Source of the DNA: Protopterus annectens
Lineage: Eukaryota > Chordata > Ceratodontiformes > Protopteridae
Assembly: GCF_019279795.1 (NCBI RefSeq)
Contig: NC_056743.1
Span: forward strand, 932,387,178-932,451,177
Length of the DNA: 64,000 bases
Direction: 5' to 3'
Within the stretch, counting starts at the first letter, position 1; every line of letters begins with the position of its first letter. A program made the position numbers and the translations under genes. Of the stretch, positions 44,111 to 56,687 are shown piece by piece. The notes under the pieces were generated by a model that saw only the letters and a program-made list of their open reading frames with translations, searched no databases and was not told where the DNA came from.

Positions 44111-45639
44111 AGGTCCCAACTTGTTTGTTTCTGGTGTGGACAAAACTAGCTTAACCCTGGCCCAAAGGCCTTATAACAGAAACACTTAACTGGAAAAATA
44201 AGAGATTTTGTATTCCCATATATTTTCTGAAGATCAAGATGCAAGTAATTACTGTCTGGCATTAAGTAGTGATATTAACCTTTACTGTTTTGTCACGTAA
44301 GTCGCACATTTTTTGAGGGAAAGCAAGATTTGCAGGCAAACTCAGAGACATTTGAGAATTATTGTGCTGGGTGAGGGGTCACAATTGCCTACATTCTAAG
44401 TGAATTGCCAACTGCATTGTCTTTAGCCATCAGATAGCTGACCATCCACTTGATATGTTCACAATGTTTTCCACTAAAACGGAACTGGAACTGGAGCGGT
44501 TGCACTAGTTGCTTGATTTATGAAAGTCTGCACTGCAGACATTTGTGCCATGGCCACTTGGTGTTAGAGTCCTGCCTTCAGTAGGCATTATTGTACCAGC
44601 TGCTAACTTTAGGAATAGGATCTTCTGGGGGGAAATTACTGCCAAAGACTCGGCTTTCTGATTTATATGGTTATACAGTCTACTAGCTTCTTCTACTTTG
44701 GTAGTTACTACTTGGAGTTCAACCCAACTCAGCACCCATCAAGGAGGGCCCATGACAGTCACTATAAACTATTGCTTCATTTGCCTACAGGAAAATTTTC
44801 TTTGATCAAGAACTACTTTCTTGCATTCTTCTTCAGGTGGTTATCGCTCCACCTGCCCCTATTTTTTGTACTACTTTGTAATTTAAGAAAGTATAGACTT
44901 GTACATTAATTGGTTATTAATGTAAATGTTGGAGTTTCTTTCTTTTCTTATGATTTGCAAGAAGGTGCTTACTTGTGGCCTGGGATGAATTGACTGGTTT
45001 GAAAATAAACTGTTGCATATCCATACCTCTCAACCATCCCTGATTTTCATGGATTTCCCTGATATTGACTCAAGTTTTAGCTCTGTCCCTATTAATCCAT
45101 CCTAACACTAGTGACATCTGGAGAAGTTATGGTGAATTATACTTAATAAATAAAGATAATAATTAGAATTATAGACTTATTTTACATAAGAAAATGTATA
45201 TTTATGTTCTCTTATTCTCTGTCTCTCAGATTAATGCTATTAATATTTTAAAAGCATCCCTGATTACTTCTAGATTTGTACCCAATTCTATTAAAATTTT
45301 GTTCATGATTGGCTGAGGGCTATTTCAGTGTATTATGTTATGAAATGCATCAATTTTGGAGTGTAGGCATCCTATAACATGTGTTGTTCTGAGTTTTTGA
45401 TCAAATGGTGACTAAAGAAACCAAGGATGTCATATGGATATTAGGCCTTTTGTCAAATACATATCACAACAAAGTCCAAATCAGTAATAAGACACAATTC
45501 ACTTTAAGTCCAAAGTAGTAGTAAGAATCACATTTAAATAAAAGTTGTCAATATGCTGTGAAAGGTCCTCTGATAGATCAGCAAATACAGAAGACAATTT
45601 CTTCCGGCTGTTCCTAAGTTTTCTATGATGATTGCTACC
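44111..45639. other. No recognised gene
   Basis: Open frames up to 80 codons only. A minus-strand frame at 44505-44735 could belong to the retroviral relic but shows no diagnostic motif. AT-rich toward 45.1-45.6 kb. Confidence 0.35.
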
Positions 45640-45753
45640 ATGTTCATAGGTTCATACTAGGCTATCTGCCCTAGGGCATTTATAAGCCTAGCAAGAATGT
45701 GTTTGGCTTTCGCCACCCATTTTAAATTTATTTTGCTATGCCCTTTTTCGAGG

Positions 45754-47147
45754 TTAGTATACTGTGCCTCTGTCTAACAGTGACACAGAAGTGATACCCG
45801 GGGTAAACCTACCATCTCCCATCCACTCATCAAGATTCCTCTTGAATAGAGTCAATGAGGGACTCTGCCTAACCTGGACTGGGATTTTATTCCAGAGTGA
45901 AGGGAGCCTCTGGGTTATGAATCTGTCCCTCCAGCATGTCCTATTTATTTCAGTGCTGAGGTTCAAGTCTCTCGGCGTGGCTCGATGGGATTTGGATTTT
46001 CTGAGGTGCAGCATGTCCATTAATTCCAGGTTGGACATGGCTTTATACGTCAGGCACAGATCGCCTCTGAACAGGCGGTATGCCACTGAGTAGAGCTGGA
46101 GTTTCTTTAACCGGGCAGCATATGGCATCTGTTTGAGCCCTTTGATCCTCTTGGTGAGGTACTTTTGGGGTCTTTCCAGTTGCTGCAGGTGTCTGGTAAG
46201 GTACATCCCAAAGGGGCATTGTACTCAATTATGGGCCTGATGAGGGATGAGTAAAGAGGCACGATGACCTCTCCTGATCTAGATGTGAATCTCTTCATGA
46301 TTAGGTGGGCTATATAAAATGTTTTTCTAACCACTTTGGCCACGTGGTTGTCAAATGAGAGATTGCTATCAACTTGGGTCCCCAGGTCCCTAATTACTTC
46401 TTCTGTACTTAATGGATTACCACCTATGTGGTAATTTGTGGGTACTTTGTTTTTGCCAAAGGGGATGACTATACACTTTTTGGCATTTAGCTTGAGGCCA
46501 TGGCTCTGGCACCAGTTGTCTGTTTCTATGAGGCCCTTTTGGAGGATGCTTGTGTCGGCTGGAGAGTCTATTATGGCACCCAGTTTGCAGTCATCTGTGA
46601 ACTTGGTCAGCCACAGTCCTTCCGTGTTGGCCTGTACCTCCAAGAAATATATACCGAACAAGAGAGGTCCCAGGACTGAGCCTTGTGGGACACTACTTGT
46701 AACTGGTTTGGAGTCTGACATGGCTCCAGCAATTCTAACCATGTGGGTTCTGTCCTTGAGCCAGTTTGCAATCCATCTAGTGACATAGGGGTTTATATTT
46801 AAGCTGGTGAGCTTATCTATAATGCCCGAGTGTTGTATTGTATCGAAGGCTTTTGCGAGGTCCAGGTAGGCTGTGTGGACCACCTTCTCCTCGTCAATGG
46901 CCTTGGTGACTGTTTCAAAGAAATCAACCAGGTTTAAGAGGCAGGATCTGCGCTTAACAAAGCCGAACTGGGTAGGATCCAGTATCTGTAGGTCCCCAAT
47001 ATCTTTGTTTATGAGGTCCATGATGATCCTTTCCATAGCTTTGCAGACCAAGCTAGTCAGGCTTATGGGGCGATAGTTTCCAGGATCCGTTGAGGCACTA
47101 CCTTTATGGAGAGGGACCACTGTTGCTGTACGCCACTCTTTGGGCAC
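45754..47147 (-). pseudogene. CR1-like reverse transcriptase (copy 3)
   Basis: 346 codons are readable from 47147 to 46107: WRTATVVPLHKGSASTDPGN, QFGFVKRRSCLLNLVDFFET, YLDLAKAFDTIQHSGIID, SVPQGSVLGPLLFGIY, KFTDDCKLGAIID with the catalytic FTDD at about 46603-46581, and SLIRPIIEYNAPLG. A one-base change near 46210 moves the C-terminal part to the frame read at 46206-45754 (LQQLERPQKYLTKRIKGLKQ, TYKAMSNLELMDMLHL). RT catalytic residues are intact. Enzyme role: target-primed reverse transcription. Confidence 0.9.
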
Positions 47148-47424
47148 ATATCCTGTAGTAAGGCTGAGATTGAACAGTAGTTTTATGTTTGGGTTTAGCT
47201 CTTCTTGGAGTTCATGTAGGGGCCAGCCGGGACACCGTCTGGTCCCATTGATGCTGTGTTTTTTGCTTTGGAGAGGGCGGCTCTTACCTGAGCATCTGAG
47301 ATGTCAGGGGGCAGCACTCTGCTGAGATAGATATTTGCCCTTTTGGTGGGGGGGGGGGGTGGAGTTTGCACTGAACCTGTCAGCTAGGATGTTGGCAGTG
47401 TCTGTAGGTTCAGTGTATTTTTTG

Positions 47425-48543
47425 TCATTTTGGACTAATTCTGAGCATATGGGAATTACCACCCAGGTTCCTAACATAACTAAAGAAAGCCTTGTGATTA
47501 TCCTTAGTGTCCTGTGCAATTTTTCTCTCTAAGCTGGCCTTAGACAATTTTATGAGTGCCTGTAGTTTTTTGCTAATACTGATCAGTGATGCCTTCCCTT
47601 TTTGGGAATTTGCTCTATCATTTAGTAGCTTCCTCCTTCTATTGTGTAGTTTGTTTATGGCTGGGGTCCACCAGACAGGACGTCTGCCTTTGGAGGATTG
47701 GGTCTTGGTTTTATTTGGGATCGCATGATCCATGCATTCCTGAAGGTGTTCATAGAATGCGTTTATAAAGGATTCTGTGGTCTGAGCCGTATTTTCCACA
47801 GGCCCGGGGGCTTTGAAGGATTCCACCTCGGTTTTGAGGAGTGCGAAATTTGCTTTAGAGAAGTTTTTCATTGTGGTTTTCTGGGCAGGGGGTGGGGTCG
47901 GGATGTGAATATCCAGTGAGATTAGTTTATGGTCTGATCTTACCAGTGAGGGATACACTTCTGGTCTGGAGCATAGAGTCCCCATGTTGGTGATGATCAG
48001 GTCCAGTATGTTTTCCCCTCTTGTGGGAGTGGTAACAAGTTGTTCCATAGCATTTGAGTTTATAAATTCTAGGAACCTTTGGGCTAGGGTGTTGGAGCTA
48101 GAATAATGCTCCCAGTCTATGTTTGGGTAGTTGAAGTCGCCCAATATAATGGTGTTTGGAGAGACCCTCATATTTTCCAGTGTTCTCAGGAAGGCCGAGT
48201 GGGGTTCCTGGGTTTGGGAGGGTGGTCTGTAGCAGGCTATAAACTGGAAGGCAGTTTTACCCACTGTTAGTTGCACATGGATAGTCTCTGATGCTTCTTG
48301 CTTTGCCACCAACCTGGAGGTGTGGGTATCTTTGATGAATATCGATACTCCCCCTCCTTTTGTGGTTTGGTCCAAGTTTTGGGGCCGAAAAGCATGGTAT
48401 GAGGTATAACCTGGTAGTACTGGTGTGCTCTCGGGAGCCCTGAACCAGGTTTCTGTTACTGCACAGATATCGATGTTCTCCATGCTAAGGAGAGTTTCGA
48501 GTGCGTGCATCTTGAAGTTTAGACTTCTGGTGTTGAGTAGCAT
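47425..48543 (-). CDS. CR1-like AP endonuclease domain (ORF2 N-terminus, copy 3)
   Basis: A 372-codon frame with the motifs of an APE-type endonuclease: LLNTRSLNFKMHALETLL (Asn box), ICAVTETWFRAPE (catalytic Glu), FIACYRPPSQTQEP, NTIILGDFNYPNIDWEH (catalytic Asp/Asn), TPTRGENILDLIIT and LVRSDHKLISLDI (Ser-Asp-His). All key residues are present. The enzyme nicks target DNA to prime reverse transcription. The frame continues into a helical linker and ends at 47425; the RT follows in another frame after a poly-G tract at 47349-47360. Confidence 0.9.
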   Translation of the reverse strand: MLLNTRSLNFKMHALETLLSMENIDICAVTETWFRAPESTPVLPGYTSYHAFRPQNLDQTTKGGGVSIFIKDTHTSRLVAKQEASETIHVQLTVGKTAFQFIACYRPPSQTQEPHSAFLRTLENMRVSPNTIILGDFNYPNIDWEHYSSSNTLAQRFLEFINSNAMEQLVTTPTRGENILDLIITNMGTLCSRPEVYPSLVRSDHKLISLDIHIPTPPPAQKTTMKNFSKANFALLKTEVESFKAPGPVENTAQTTESFINAFYEHLQECMDHAIPNKTKTQSSKGRRPVWWTPAINKLHNRRRKLLNDRANSQKGKASLISISKKLQALIKLSKASLERKIAQDTKDNHKAFFSYVRNLGGNSHMLRISPK

Positions 48544-48572
48544 TACTCTTAGTTTCTTATCCCTTGTGATAC

Positions 48573-49520
48573 CTATGGAGGTGGGTTTGTCTTTTGAGCC
48601 TTGCCTAAAAAAGGCACTATGGGGGTAGCAAGAGCCTTTGACAATATCCGAAAGCCCAGGGGTGACAGGTGCAAGCCGTCCCTAGCGAAGCATCGTGGCT
48701 TGTCGAGCAGATCATCCCAAGCTGACAGGCATTTGATCCCCTTTGAATGACACCAGTACTTAAGCCAATTGTTGAAATTGATCATCTTGTCTTCATATTG
48801 TGGCATCATTCTTGGTGAGGGTAAGATGCTACTCAAGGTCAGGGTCATACCGGCCTGGGCTACATGCTCAGAGAGCTCCTTTATGTCTCTTTTCATGTAG
48901 TCCAGGGAGGTACGTCTCAGTTCATTCACACCAGCATGGACAATGACTGAGTCATATTTGTACTTGCCTTGGAGTGACCTGAGTGCTTGTGTTATGTGGC
49001 GGATCCTAGCGCCTGACAGGCTGCTCACCGTGACCCTCTCCTTGTTCAGCCTAGTGAGCAGGACATCAGTGTGCCTGACTATAAGAGTCACCTATTACAA
49101 GTGTATCAGGTGTGTTGTTTAGTCTTAAGGGCTGTGACTGTTCGGCACACTGGCTTTGTGAGATATGTGTTGCACATGTTTTGTTTTGGGGTAGCAGTTG
49201 CTTGGGTGTCTGCTTTGGAGGTCTCTGCTGCTTAGGCAGATCTTTATTTAGAGCCTCCAAGTATGTTTTTGTGTGATTGTGTTTGGTTTGCTGTCATGGT
49301 AGGTCTATGCGAGACTGGAATTGTAGTGAGTGTGGTTTCCTTCTCCTCCTGACTGGTTATGCCAGTACTGAGTTGAGAGAGCTTAGCCTCCAGTTTGGCT
49401 ATATGGTTGCATCTCTCACAGTGTTGGAATTTGTTGGGAGGAGGAGAGAGGGTTGTCTGTGTACATGAGGCAGTTGTAACATTGCCTCAAGATTCCCAGA
49501 TTCACCAGCTGGACCGGAGA
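48573..49520 (-). pseudogene. CR1-like ORF1 with SGNH-esterase-like domain
   Basis: The N-terminal piece (about 49440) has FQHCERCNHIAKLEAKLSQL, a Cys-x2-Cys followed by a short coiled coil, as in CR1 ORF1. The esterase part starts with DTLVIGDSYSQAH (GDS block at about 49090), continues in another frame through RHTDVLLTRLNKERVTV, VIVHAGVNELRRTSLDYMKR (block III) and ARDGLHLSPLGFRILSKAL (block V, Asp-x2-His). CR1-type ORF1 esterases are known, and the role is thought to involve membrane or RNP handling. The frame breaks immediately after GDS. Confidence 0.8.
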
Positions 49521-49540
49521 GGAGATTGACAACTGACCTT

Positions 49541-49860
49541 TGGACATGCTAGAATAATATTGGGAATTCCTTAATAATTGAAAACAAGGGCCAGTGGGGA
49601 GTGAGGGTGTAGTGCTTTTAATTTTTAGTGCTGACTTATATAATTGCTTTAGTGAGCAAGTGCCAGGTAACTTAAGTGCAATGTGTTACAGGTAACATAA
49701 ATGCAAAAACGACAAACAGTAACTTTCTTTCAAGTGAAACAAGGAAATAAGTACAGTAAGCAATGCAGATATCACTAGTGATCCACAGAAGCGCTGAGAA
49801 GCCTCGTATTAGGTGGAATTAGCGTTCCAGGGAAATAACAAGCAAACAAACAACAAGCAT
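49541..49860. other. Non-coding stretch upstream of the CR1 ORF1
   Basis: No coding features. It joins ORF1 of the minus-strand LINE to the tandem repeats at 49.86-50.7 kb and may be its 5' untranslated region. Confidence 0.4.
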
Positions 49861-49864
49861 ATAA

Positions 49865-50700
49865 ACAAAGCTAGATTCAGCAGGCCTGGATCTAGTCTAT
49901 GCTACAGCAAACAAGGTGTACCAATTACAGTAAGATACAGTTCAAATATTCAGGCACTATAAACCTTTAACCAGAAATTCCCAGCTCAGAAGGGCAGAGC
50001 CCAGCCTCTTCTCCCACAAGAGTGCAGACCACGAACCTTCTTAATGTAAAATAACTGGCCTGAAGCCCAAGTGCTTAAACCAGAACTAATACACTTTAAG
50101 AATAACAGACACTGGGCTCTCAATCAGCAGTTCCCAACTTAGAAGGATGAAAGCTACCTGTCCTGCCACCACAGTGCATGCCACAAACTTTCCTAATGTA
50201 AAACAACTGGTCTGAAGCCCAAGTGCTTAATCCAAAAGACTTAGAATGATAGCTACACTTTAATCAAGTTACTACCAAGCAGTAATAAATACAATTGAAT
50301 AATTTAGAGAATGCCTGGATTAGTGCTCAAGTTACACAAACAAAGCTAGATCCAGCAGGCCCGAATCCAGTCTATGCCACAGCAAAACTTCAGTAAGAAG
50401 CAGTTCAGATATGCATGCACTATAAGCCTTTAACCAGAAATTCCCAGCTCAGAAGGGCAGAGTCCAGCCTCTCCTCCCACAAGAGTGCAGACCACGAACC
50501 CTCTTAATGTAAAATAACTGGCCTGAAAGCCCAAGTGCTTAAACCAGAATTAATAAACTTTTAGAATAACAGACACTGAGCCCTCAATCAGCAGTTCCCA
50601 ACCTAGAAGGATGTAAGCTACCTGTTCTGCCACTACAGTGCAGACCACAAACCCTCTCAGTGCAAAACAACTGGTCCGAAGCCCAAGTGTTTAAACCAAA
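49865..50700. repeat. Higher-order tandem repeat, about 476-bp period with two related halves
   Basis: CAAAGCTAGATTCAGCAGGC (49866) recurs as CAAAGCTAGATCCAGCAGGC (50341). Within each unit, half A (CCCAGCTCAGAAGGGCAGAG ... ACTGGCCTGAAGCCC) and half B (CCCAACTTAGAAGGATG ... AACTGGTCTGAAGCCC) are themselves similar. This gives A-B-A-B order. Confidence 0.85.
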
Positions 50701-51168
50701 AGGCTTATAATGAGTTGCACCAAGCAGTAATAAATACAATTGAGTACTTTTAAGATAATGCAAAAGTAAAAAAAAGTAGGTAGAAACACAAGTACAGTAA
50801 AAGCAGATGAATTTTTTTTTCTGAACAAGTGCTGAGATCAAAGAAACAAATTTGAGTGCTGAAACTAGAAAAGTGGCTAGTTATAAGAAAAAAAACTAAG
50901 CTAGAAGGCTTCCCTCTAACACAGAAGGGCTTGGGGGCTCAGAAGCCTACAAATAGTCTATACCACTTAACAGGAAAGGCAGGAAACGAGCTTAATTTTT
51001 TTTTTCTGTTTCCCAGATGCTCTCTTTGTACACAGTAGGAGTGCCTGAAATCAGAATATGATCTCACTGCACTCAGTTGAGTGAGCAAATGAGACGGGCC
51101 CAGAAGGAGTATCCAAACACAAATTTACAAGAGGGGCGGGCAGTTGCAAGGCCACTAGCAGAGTCAAA

Positions 51169-51536
51169 ACTTCCAGTTCAGTTAATATTCCTTCCACACA
51201 GTTAAAATCAATTTAAATACTGTATTTTCTTGAAAAAAAAGTGCAGATAAAGGTACTTAAATTCTCTTATACGTCCAGTTGAATACAGCAAGTTCTTAGC
51301 CGGCCAAAGCTGAGGTTTTTAAACAGAAAATATTTCACACTGTACCACTTAAATAGGCAAGGACAGGAAAACAAAGAATGTGGCTACACCCACACCTGTA
51401 ATTACTAGCAAATAACAAAATTCAGCAAACACTGATTAACTTCCAGTTCAGTTAATATTCCTTCCACACAGTTAAAATCAATTTAAATACTGTATTTTCT
51501 TGAAAAAAAAAGTGCAGATAAAGGTACTTAAATTCT
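51169..51536. repeat. Direct repeat of about 97 bp, 270 bases apart
   Basis: AACTTCCAGTTCAGTTAATA to AAAGGTACTTAAATTCT occurs at 51169-51265 and 51438-51536, almost identical apart from one A in the poly-A. Confidence 0.9.
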
Positions 51537-51559
51537 TTATTTTACTCTAAGCAATCTAG

Positions 51560-52345
51560 GCAGTAACAGAACAGGCAGGAATGACAGTATCACATTAATT
51601 TTTCAGCCCTAGAAGGGCAGAACTTGTCACCACTGAAGGTGGCTGCTTAAGTATTTATATGGGTTGTGACGAGGATGACTAAGGGGTAATCAGTTGTTCT
51701 GGCTATCTGGGATCACTGCTACAGTAATAATCTTCACTCCAGGGATTTGACAGAGGGCCAAATCCCTGACTTCTGGGCTTACCCTCCAGAGCTTGCTTTG
51801 GACATCCCTGTGAGTATAGCTCATCCGTTGCCAACATCAGAACAGTATTTCTGCACTTCCTTCCCTTTATCAATCACTCCCCACAATTTCTCACCAGCTG
51901 ACTTCTTTACCCCCTCTTCTACCTTTTAGCCTACTTCTTTGCTTTACCTCCGTACTATACCTACCTTAATATATCACCACTTCTTCTCATCACATAACCT
52001 TCATATCTCTTTTGTTTCTCCTCCTGTCTACTACTGAGTTCAACTCTTAATAAAACACAATAAACTATTATTTCTTACCTAAAATAAAACCATTATCTTT
52101 GCATGTCTACGCCTAACTTTTCACCCAAAGTGTCAACCATTTTCTAGCCTGTACTTTTTTCAGCACTCTTTCCTCTATTTTATGTTTTCAAGTTTCTTAT
52201 ACTTAAATTTTAAACAACTTTACCTGTAAGTACTTTATTGTATACTGCTCCTTGATATTGTACCACTACTTAAATATTTGTAACAGCTACTTTTGCGAAC
52301 AATGCTGTTAAAATGTTCTACTGTTTTTATATTATAAATTTCAAT
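51560..52345. other. No recognised gene
   Basis: AT-rich and pyrimidine-rich sequence with no coding motif. Confidence 0.4.
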
Positions 52346-52348
52346 TTG

Positions 52349-52349
<1 letters not shown>

Positions 52350-52432
<83 letters not shown>
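52350..52432. repeat. (TG)n(TA)n microsatellite
   Basis: About 34 bases of TG are followed by about 45 of TA. Confidence 0.95.
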
Positions 52433-52434
<2 letters not shown>

Positions 52435-52529
52435 TAGCAACTGAACCTACTTTTTGTTCATTTTACTTTTACTCTTTACTCTTACTTGTGTTTAGTACAA
52501 GCATCTTCTTATTGTTGGAGCTTTTCTCC

Positions 52530-52597
52530 CTGGGCCTCTGCTAAAAATGGATTCCTAACCCAGTCAGACCAAATGTCAATAAATAAATAAATTATTA
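52530..52597 (+). mobile_element. LINE 3' end with AATA tail (candidate)
   Basis: CCTCTGCTAAAAATGGATTC and CCAGTCAGACCAAATGTC, then AATAAATAAATAAATTA, is the layout of L2/CR1-group 3' ends. No coding part is preserved next to it. Confidence 0.4.
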
Positions 52598-52599
52598 TA

Positions 52600-55500
52600 A
52601 AGGTGACTGCAGTTTTAACACTACCTCATTTCTTTTTGACACTCAAAACATTTGGGTAGTCCTTGTCCAGTGAGGAACTTCTGGGTAGGGCTACTGCAAC
52701 TGCTTCTTTGCTAATAACTCGTGTTACACTGCTCCCTGCCATTTGCTCGAAAAAAACAAGTGCTCTAAATCCCACTAGCCTGAGATTGCTTAACTACTTA
52801 TTCCTCCCAACACCTGATCCTATTAAACTATTGACTTACTAGTGTCCTCAGTCTAACCCTAGAACTCCCACCTATTTCTAAACCCGAGTCCTCACTCCTT
52901 ACTAAAGCTTCAACCCCCCCCCCACAAACCTAAAACTCCCCTTCCTGCTCCCTAACCCCAAACTTACCTCGCTTTCCATAGCCCTACAAACTCCCCTCCC
53001 ACTCTGCAAACCTAAAGTGAAATTACAGCATGTCCCTCTATTTGCTTATTAGCCATCACCTGAACCTCATTAGCTGATCCTCTTTTAATTCATTAGTCCC
53101 TACTGGCAGTTAGATCATTAAGCATTACACTCTTGACTGCTAGAAGACTGAATCACAAGTGCGTAGTGTTATGAATCAGAAGGAACACTGAAAGTTCCTT
53201 TATTGTTCTAACTTTTGGCACTTTGCCTATCATGAAGTGTCCCCTCCTGCCCCCTTTCTTTGCATAGTGCTACTACTTCATTGATAGATCTCGTCCAGGT
53301 GTCCTATTTCAAAGATTTCTTCCTCCCACTACTGTCCTTTTCCAGTCTTCTCTCTTTATCATAATCTCTCTTATAAGATTTATTATTTCTGCATATTGTG
53401 GTTTCTCCCAGTTTTTCCACTTTCTTATGTTAACTTTTTTGTCACTGTCATGATCTAAGTCACTGTATGTCTTAAACTGCCCATCATGTTGAGATTTGGG
53501 TCCCAGTTTAACAGAAAAGCTGTTCTGATATCTCTGTCTCTTTCTAAATTTTATCTCTGGACACACCTAAAAAATGTTCATCCGTCTTCCCTCAGTCCCT
53601 CTTTTCATCTCCGACATGCTCAATTGCAGGCTTTATGCATTTTGCTCAAGTCGAAGTCGGGTATAAAGTGTTTGTGGAGGCATTTTCAACAAAAAAATAT
53701 AGAATTTCCTCACTTTTTGCACCTAATTTAGGTGCTATATAGATTTTGCCCCACTGATGTTCCATCAAGTTTATCCCTAAGAGTTTGAACCATTGTTCCA
53801 TATATGGAAGTTCACATACTCTGAGGAACTTTCTCGCTGAGCAGCAACTGTGCTAATCGTCCAGCATTATATTTAGACCACCATAAATTCATCAGCTGGA
53901 TCGACTTATCTGTTAAAGTGGACTCCTAGTCACCCTGTCTTACTTGAACTTTTAAACTAAAACACTTTCTCATGCCTTTGCCTGATCTGCAGATAGTTTC
54001 TTCTATTTAAGGAAAAAAAAAACTTCAGCAAAGTAGGGGAATAACAATTTATATATGAAGTCCTTTAGGCAACACGCCCTTATGGCATCAAAAACCATGC
54101 TTTCTGCAGCATAGTTCAGGAAAATCACAATTGAATGAAACCTTTCTACCCTCAGTCGAACAAAAGGTGTATGGCCGTCACATCTGAGCTAATACTCATT
54201 CCTGACTAGCCAGTTCTAAGAAACAGCTCCTCTTGTCTGTCCCACCGCCTTATCTGATACTAACAAAGAAAGCCTAGTAGCCTTTACAGTCTGAATACTG
54301 TCTGCTGAAGAAAACAGGCCAAGTCACCATCTTAGCTTTCAGATATTCAGCACAGCTTAGTCTCTCCTGCTCTGTCCAGTATTCCCATAACTCTTAAGTT
54401 TTTACCTTATCCTGTGTCTTTACCTCTATTTTCTGTCATAGTTAGTTCCGTATCAAGCTGCATCCTTGCTACCAGACTGTCATATTGCATAGAAATAAAT
54501 CATCTTGTCAATTTGTTCAGAAATCCATTCAACATAGTCTTCTTTGCCATCCAGCTTTTTCACAAAATTTGTACTCTTTTTGTAGTTCTAATTCATTAAA
54601 CGAGTAATTCTGCAAAAATGGCATATTGGAACTACCTCAATCATAAGCACCCTCAGTTAGTTCAGCAGCTGTGTGGTCTGCCAGCTTTTCCAATATCTTA
54701 GTCAGCATCTCACTGGTTGTGAAGGTCATTTAATTTTTCTCACCAGGTAGCACACCAGCAGTCTATAAACTACATTTTTTTACAAAATTAATAATAAAGT
54801 TCTACATAGCTGTTTTTATATAAGGTATTAGTAGACTCTGATTTTATTTTTACATTAAAAATGTCAAAATAAATTGATTACAGATAACTTATAAAAAATT
54901 AAAAAAAATTGATGGTTTGGATGGAGTTTTCACAATATTCTTTAAAAATGTGTAGATCTCAAGAAACAAATTTTGATGTGACCTGTGTTTAATTATATTA
55001 TGAGGCTTAGCTTCTGCAGTCCACATCTAAATGGATCTTACACAGTGTATTCTGTAAAGCAGAATGCAGACTCATCTCTGGTTGACAATGAGACTAATTT
55101 CTTTAATTTAGGTCTCACATTCTCAAATTTAGTAATTTGTTGTTAAGATCATTGTACCAAGTATCATTGACTATTTAATTTTGGTTTTATGCTTTTGCAT
55201 AGTGACACTGACCTTGTCATTCCCTTGTGAAAACTATTATGAAAAAATAATTTTATTGCTCTCAAGTGCTGTAAAGCATATTAATCAATATTGCATGTAT
55301 TTAATTTATTTATTTGACATTTGTTTACTGGAAAGTCTGACTGGGTAGAAAGTGCCTATTTTTAGTGAAAGCCCATGGAAAAAAGCTTTGCAATCACAAT
55401 CTTTCAAAAATCAATTACAGATATTTTAAATTACAAAGTATCATGCTACACTACAAAACATACGAGTGAAAAAATGATGTAATGAGAAAAATATAGAACC

Positions 55501-56395
55501 CATTTCATAGTAGAGTGCAATGAAAAACAATAACATGAGTTGGAGAAAATACGTGAGGAAGAACTCATTAGCCTTATTTGTTACATAGATTAGTATGCAG
55601 TAAATGAGACCCGAGACAATTCTAATGAGATATTTAAAAGTGATATTAGAGATTATGTCATTAGACACAGTGAGGGGAATTTGAGTGATATCTTAGTATG
55701 ACAGATGGTGTTCATATTATGGTTATAAAAGGAAGAAGGATGGAGAGAAAAGGATATTATAAGAAGAGGGCAGGGTAAAGTGTCTTCAGGCAGCTTAGGT
55801 GTTCAGGGAGGAAAGAAAGAGGTGGAGTAAAGATCTGCAGAGATGAAGCAGATGAGGTAATGTAAGGGGGAAAACAAAAGTAGTGGAGTAGGAGGTTGGA
55901 GAAGGTTACTTTTTTTTTCAGCTGTTTTGGTTATGAGGTGTGACTCGAAGTACAGAGACTTTTTATCTCTGTTACTTGTTTCTTGACTTGTTTTCTTAGC
56001 TGTCTGACTAGTTGCCAATTTTTGTAATTTTTATTCTTTTGCCAGTTAATCCAAGCTGTTTTGTTAAAGTGTTTAACTTTCCTTACTTAATTATCAAAGG
56101 TACTTGCAGTCTTTATCTTAGCCCCTCTACTAAATTATGTGTTACATTTCAATAACTTCTGGAGATAGACATGGTTGCTCTTGGGCATTGAATTTTTGTA
56201 ATAGTTGTATTCATCAACTAGTTCATGTATGATATTATAAAAATTATGCTGATGACATATTTCGGTGCATCTTAAACCCTGATTTTTGTATCTTTTGCAT
56301 TTCCCATATTAAAAACTTTAGTTCAGTACCATCCCTTAACTAATATAACCAGCATCAAGGTTGCTCAGCTTTGACGTAAAAAGAGGAAGATGTTG
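52600..56395. other. 3.8 kb without a supported gene
   Basis: AT-rich sequence. A minus-strand frame at 53309-53566 and broken frames up to about 54.0 kb are Lys/Arg-rich and could be the tail of an old LINE ORF2, but no diagnostic motif remains. The rest (54.0-56.4 kb) shows nothing recognisable. Confidence 0.35.
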
Positions 56396-56412
56396 ATGTC
56401 CTTCTAGTCCTA

Positions 56413-56573
56413 TGTTGCAGTGTTCCACATATGGGTTTAACCTTCTTTCGCGTGCGTCTGGCCAGTATTCCAAAGTTTTTCAGTCCCTCTTGATGCGTTG
56501 GACATCAGACATGGCTGACAGGAACATGGACCATAAAAGTGATGTCTGCACGCACCAGCCCTCAGAGCTCTTC
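56413..56573 (+). repeat. Left inverted terminal repeat of DIRS E
   Basis: Matches 61672-61833 in reverse complement with some mismatches. It holds CCATAAAAGTGATGTCTGC, a TATA-like box at the same place as in the other copies. Confidence 0.88.
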
Positions 56574-56687
56574 AGCCGCCAGTTGTACAGCAGGTGTTCT
56601 TGCTTACCACTGACATCGGATAAATAATTCAGATAAGTACCCATTAGGAAACCTTTCAGTCCTCCTTACTTTAACTAACGTTTGCTC

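Larger units (their letters stand above)
45640..49540 (-). mobile_element. CR1-like LINE, copy 3 (nearly complete)
   Basis: Minus strand, 5' to 3': ORF1 with a Cys pair and esterase-type domain (49520-48573), ORF2 with endonuclease (48543-47425), RT (47147-46107) and C-terminal part (46206-45754), then a short 3' region ending at GTTCATAGGTTCATACTAGG (plus strand, about 45645). The 3' tail repeats the octamer ACCTATGA, like the octamer tails of CR1. Frameshifts in ORF1, between endonuclease and RT (G run at 47349), and near 46210 disable it. Confidence 0.92.
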
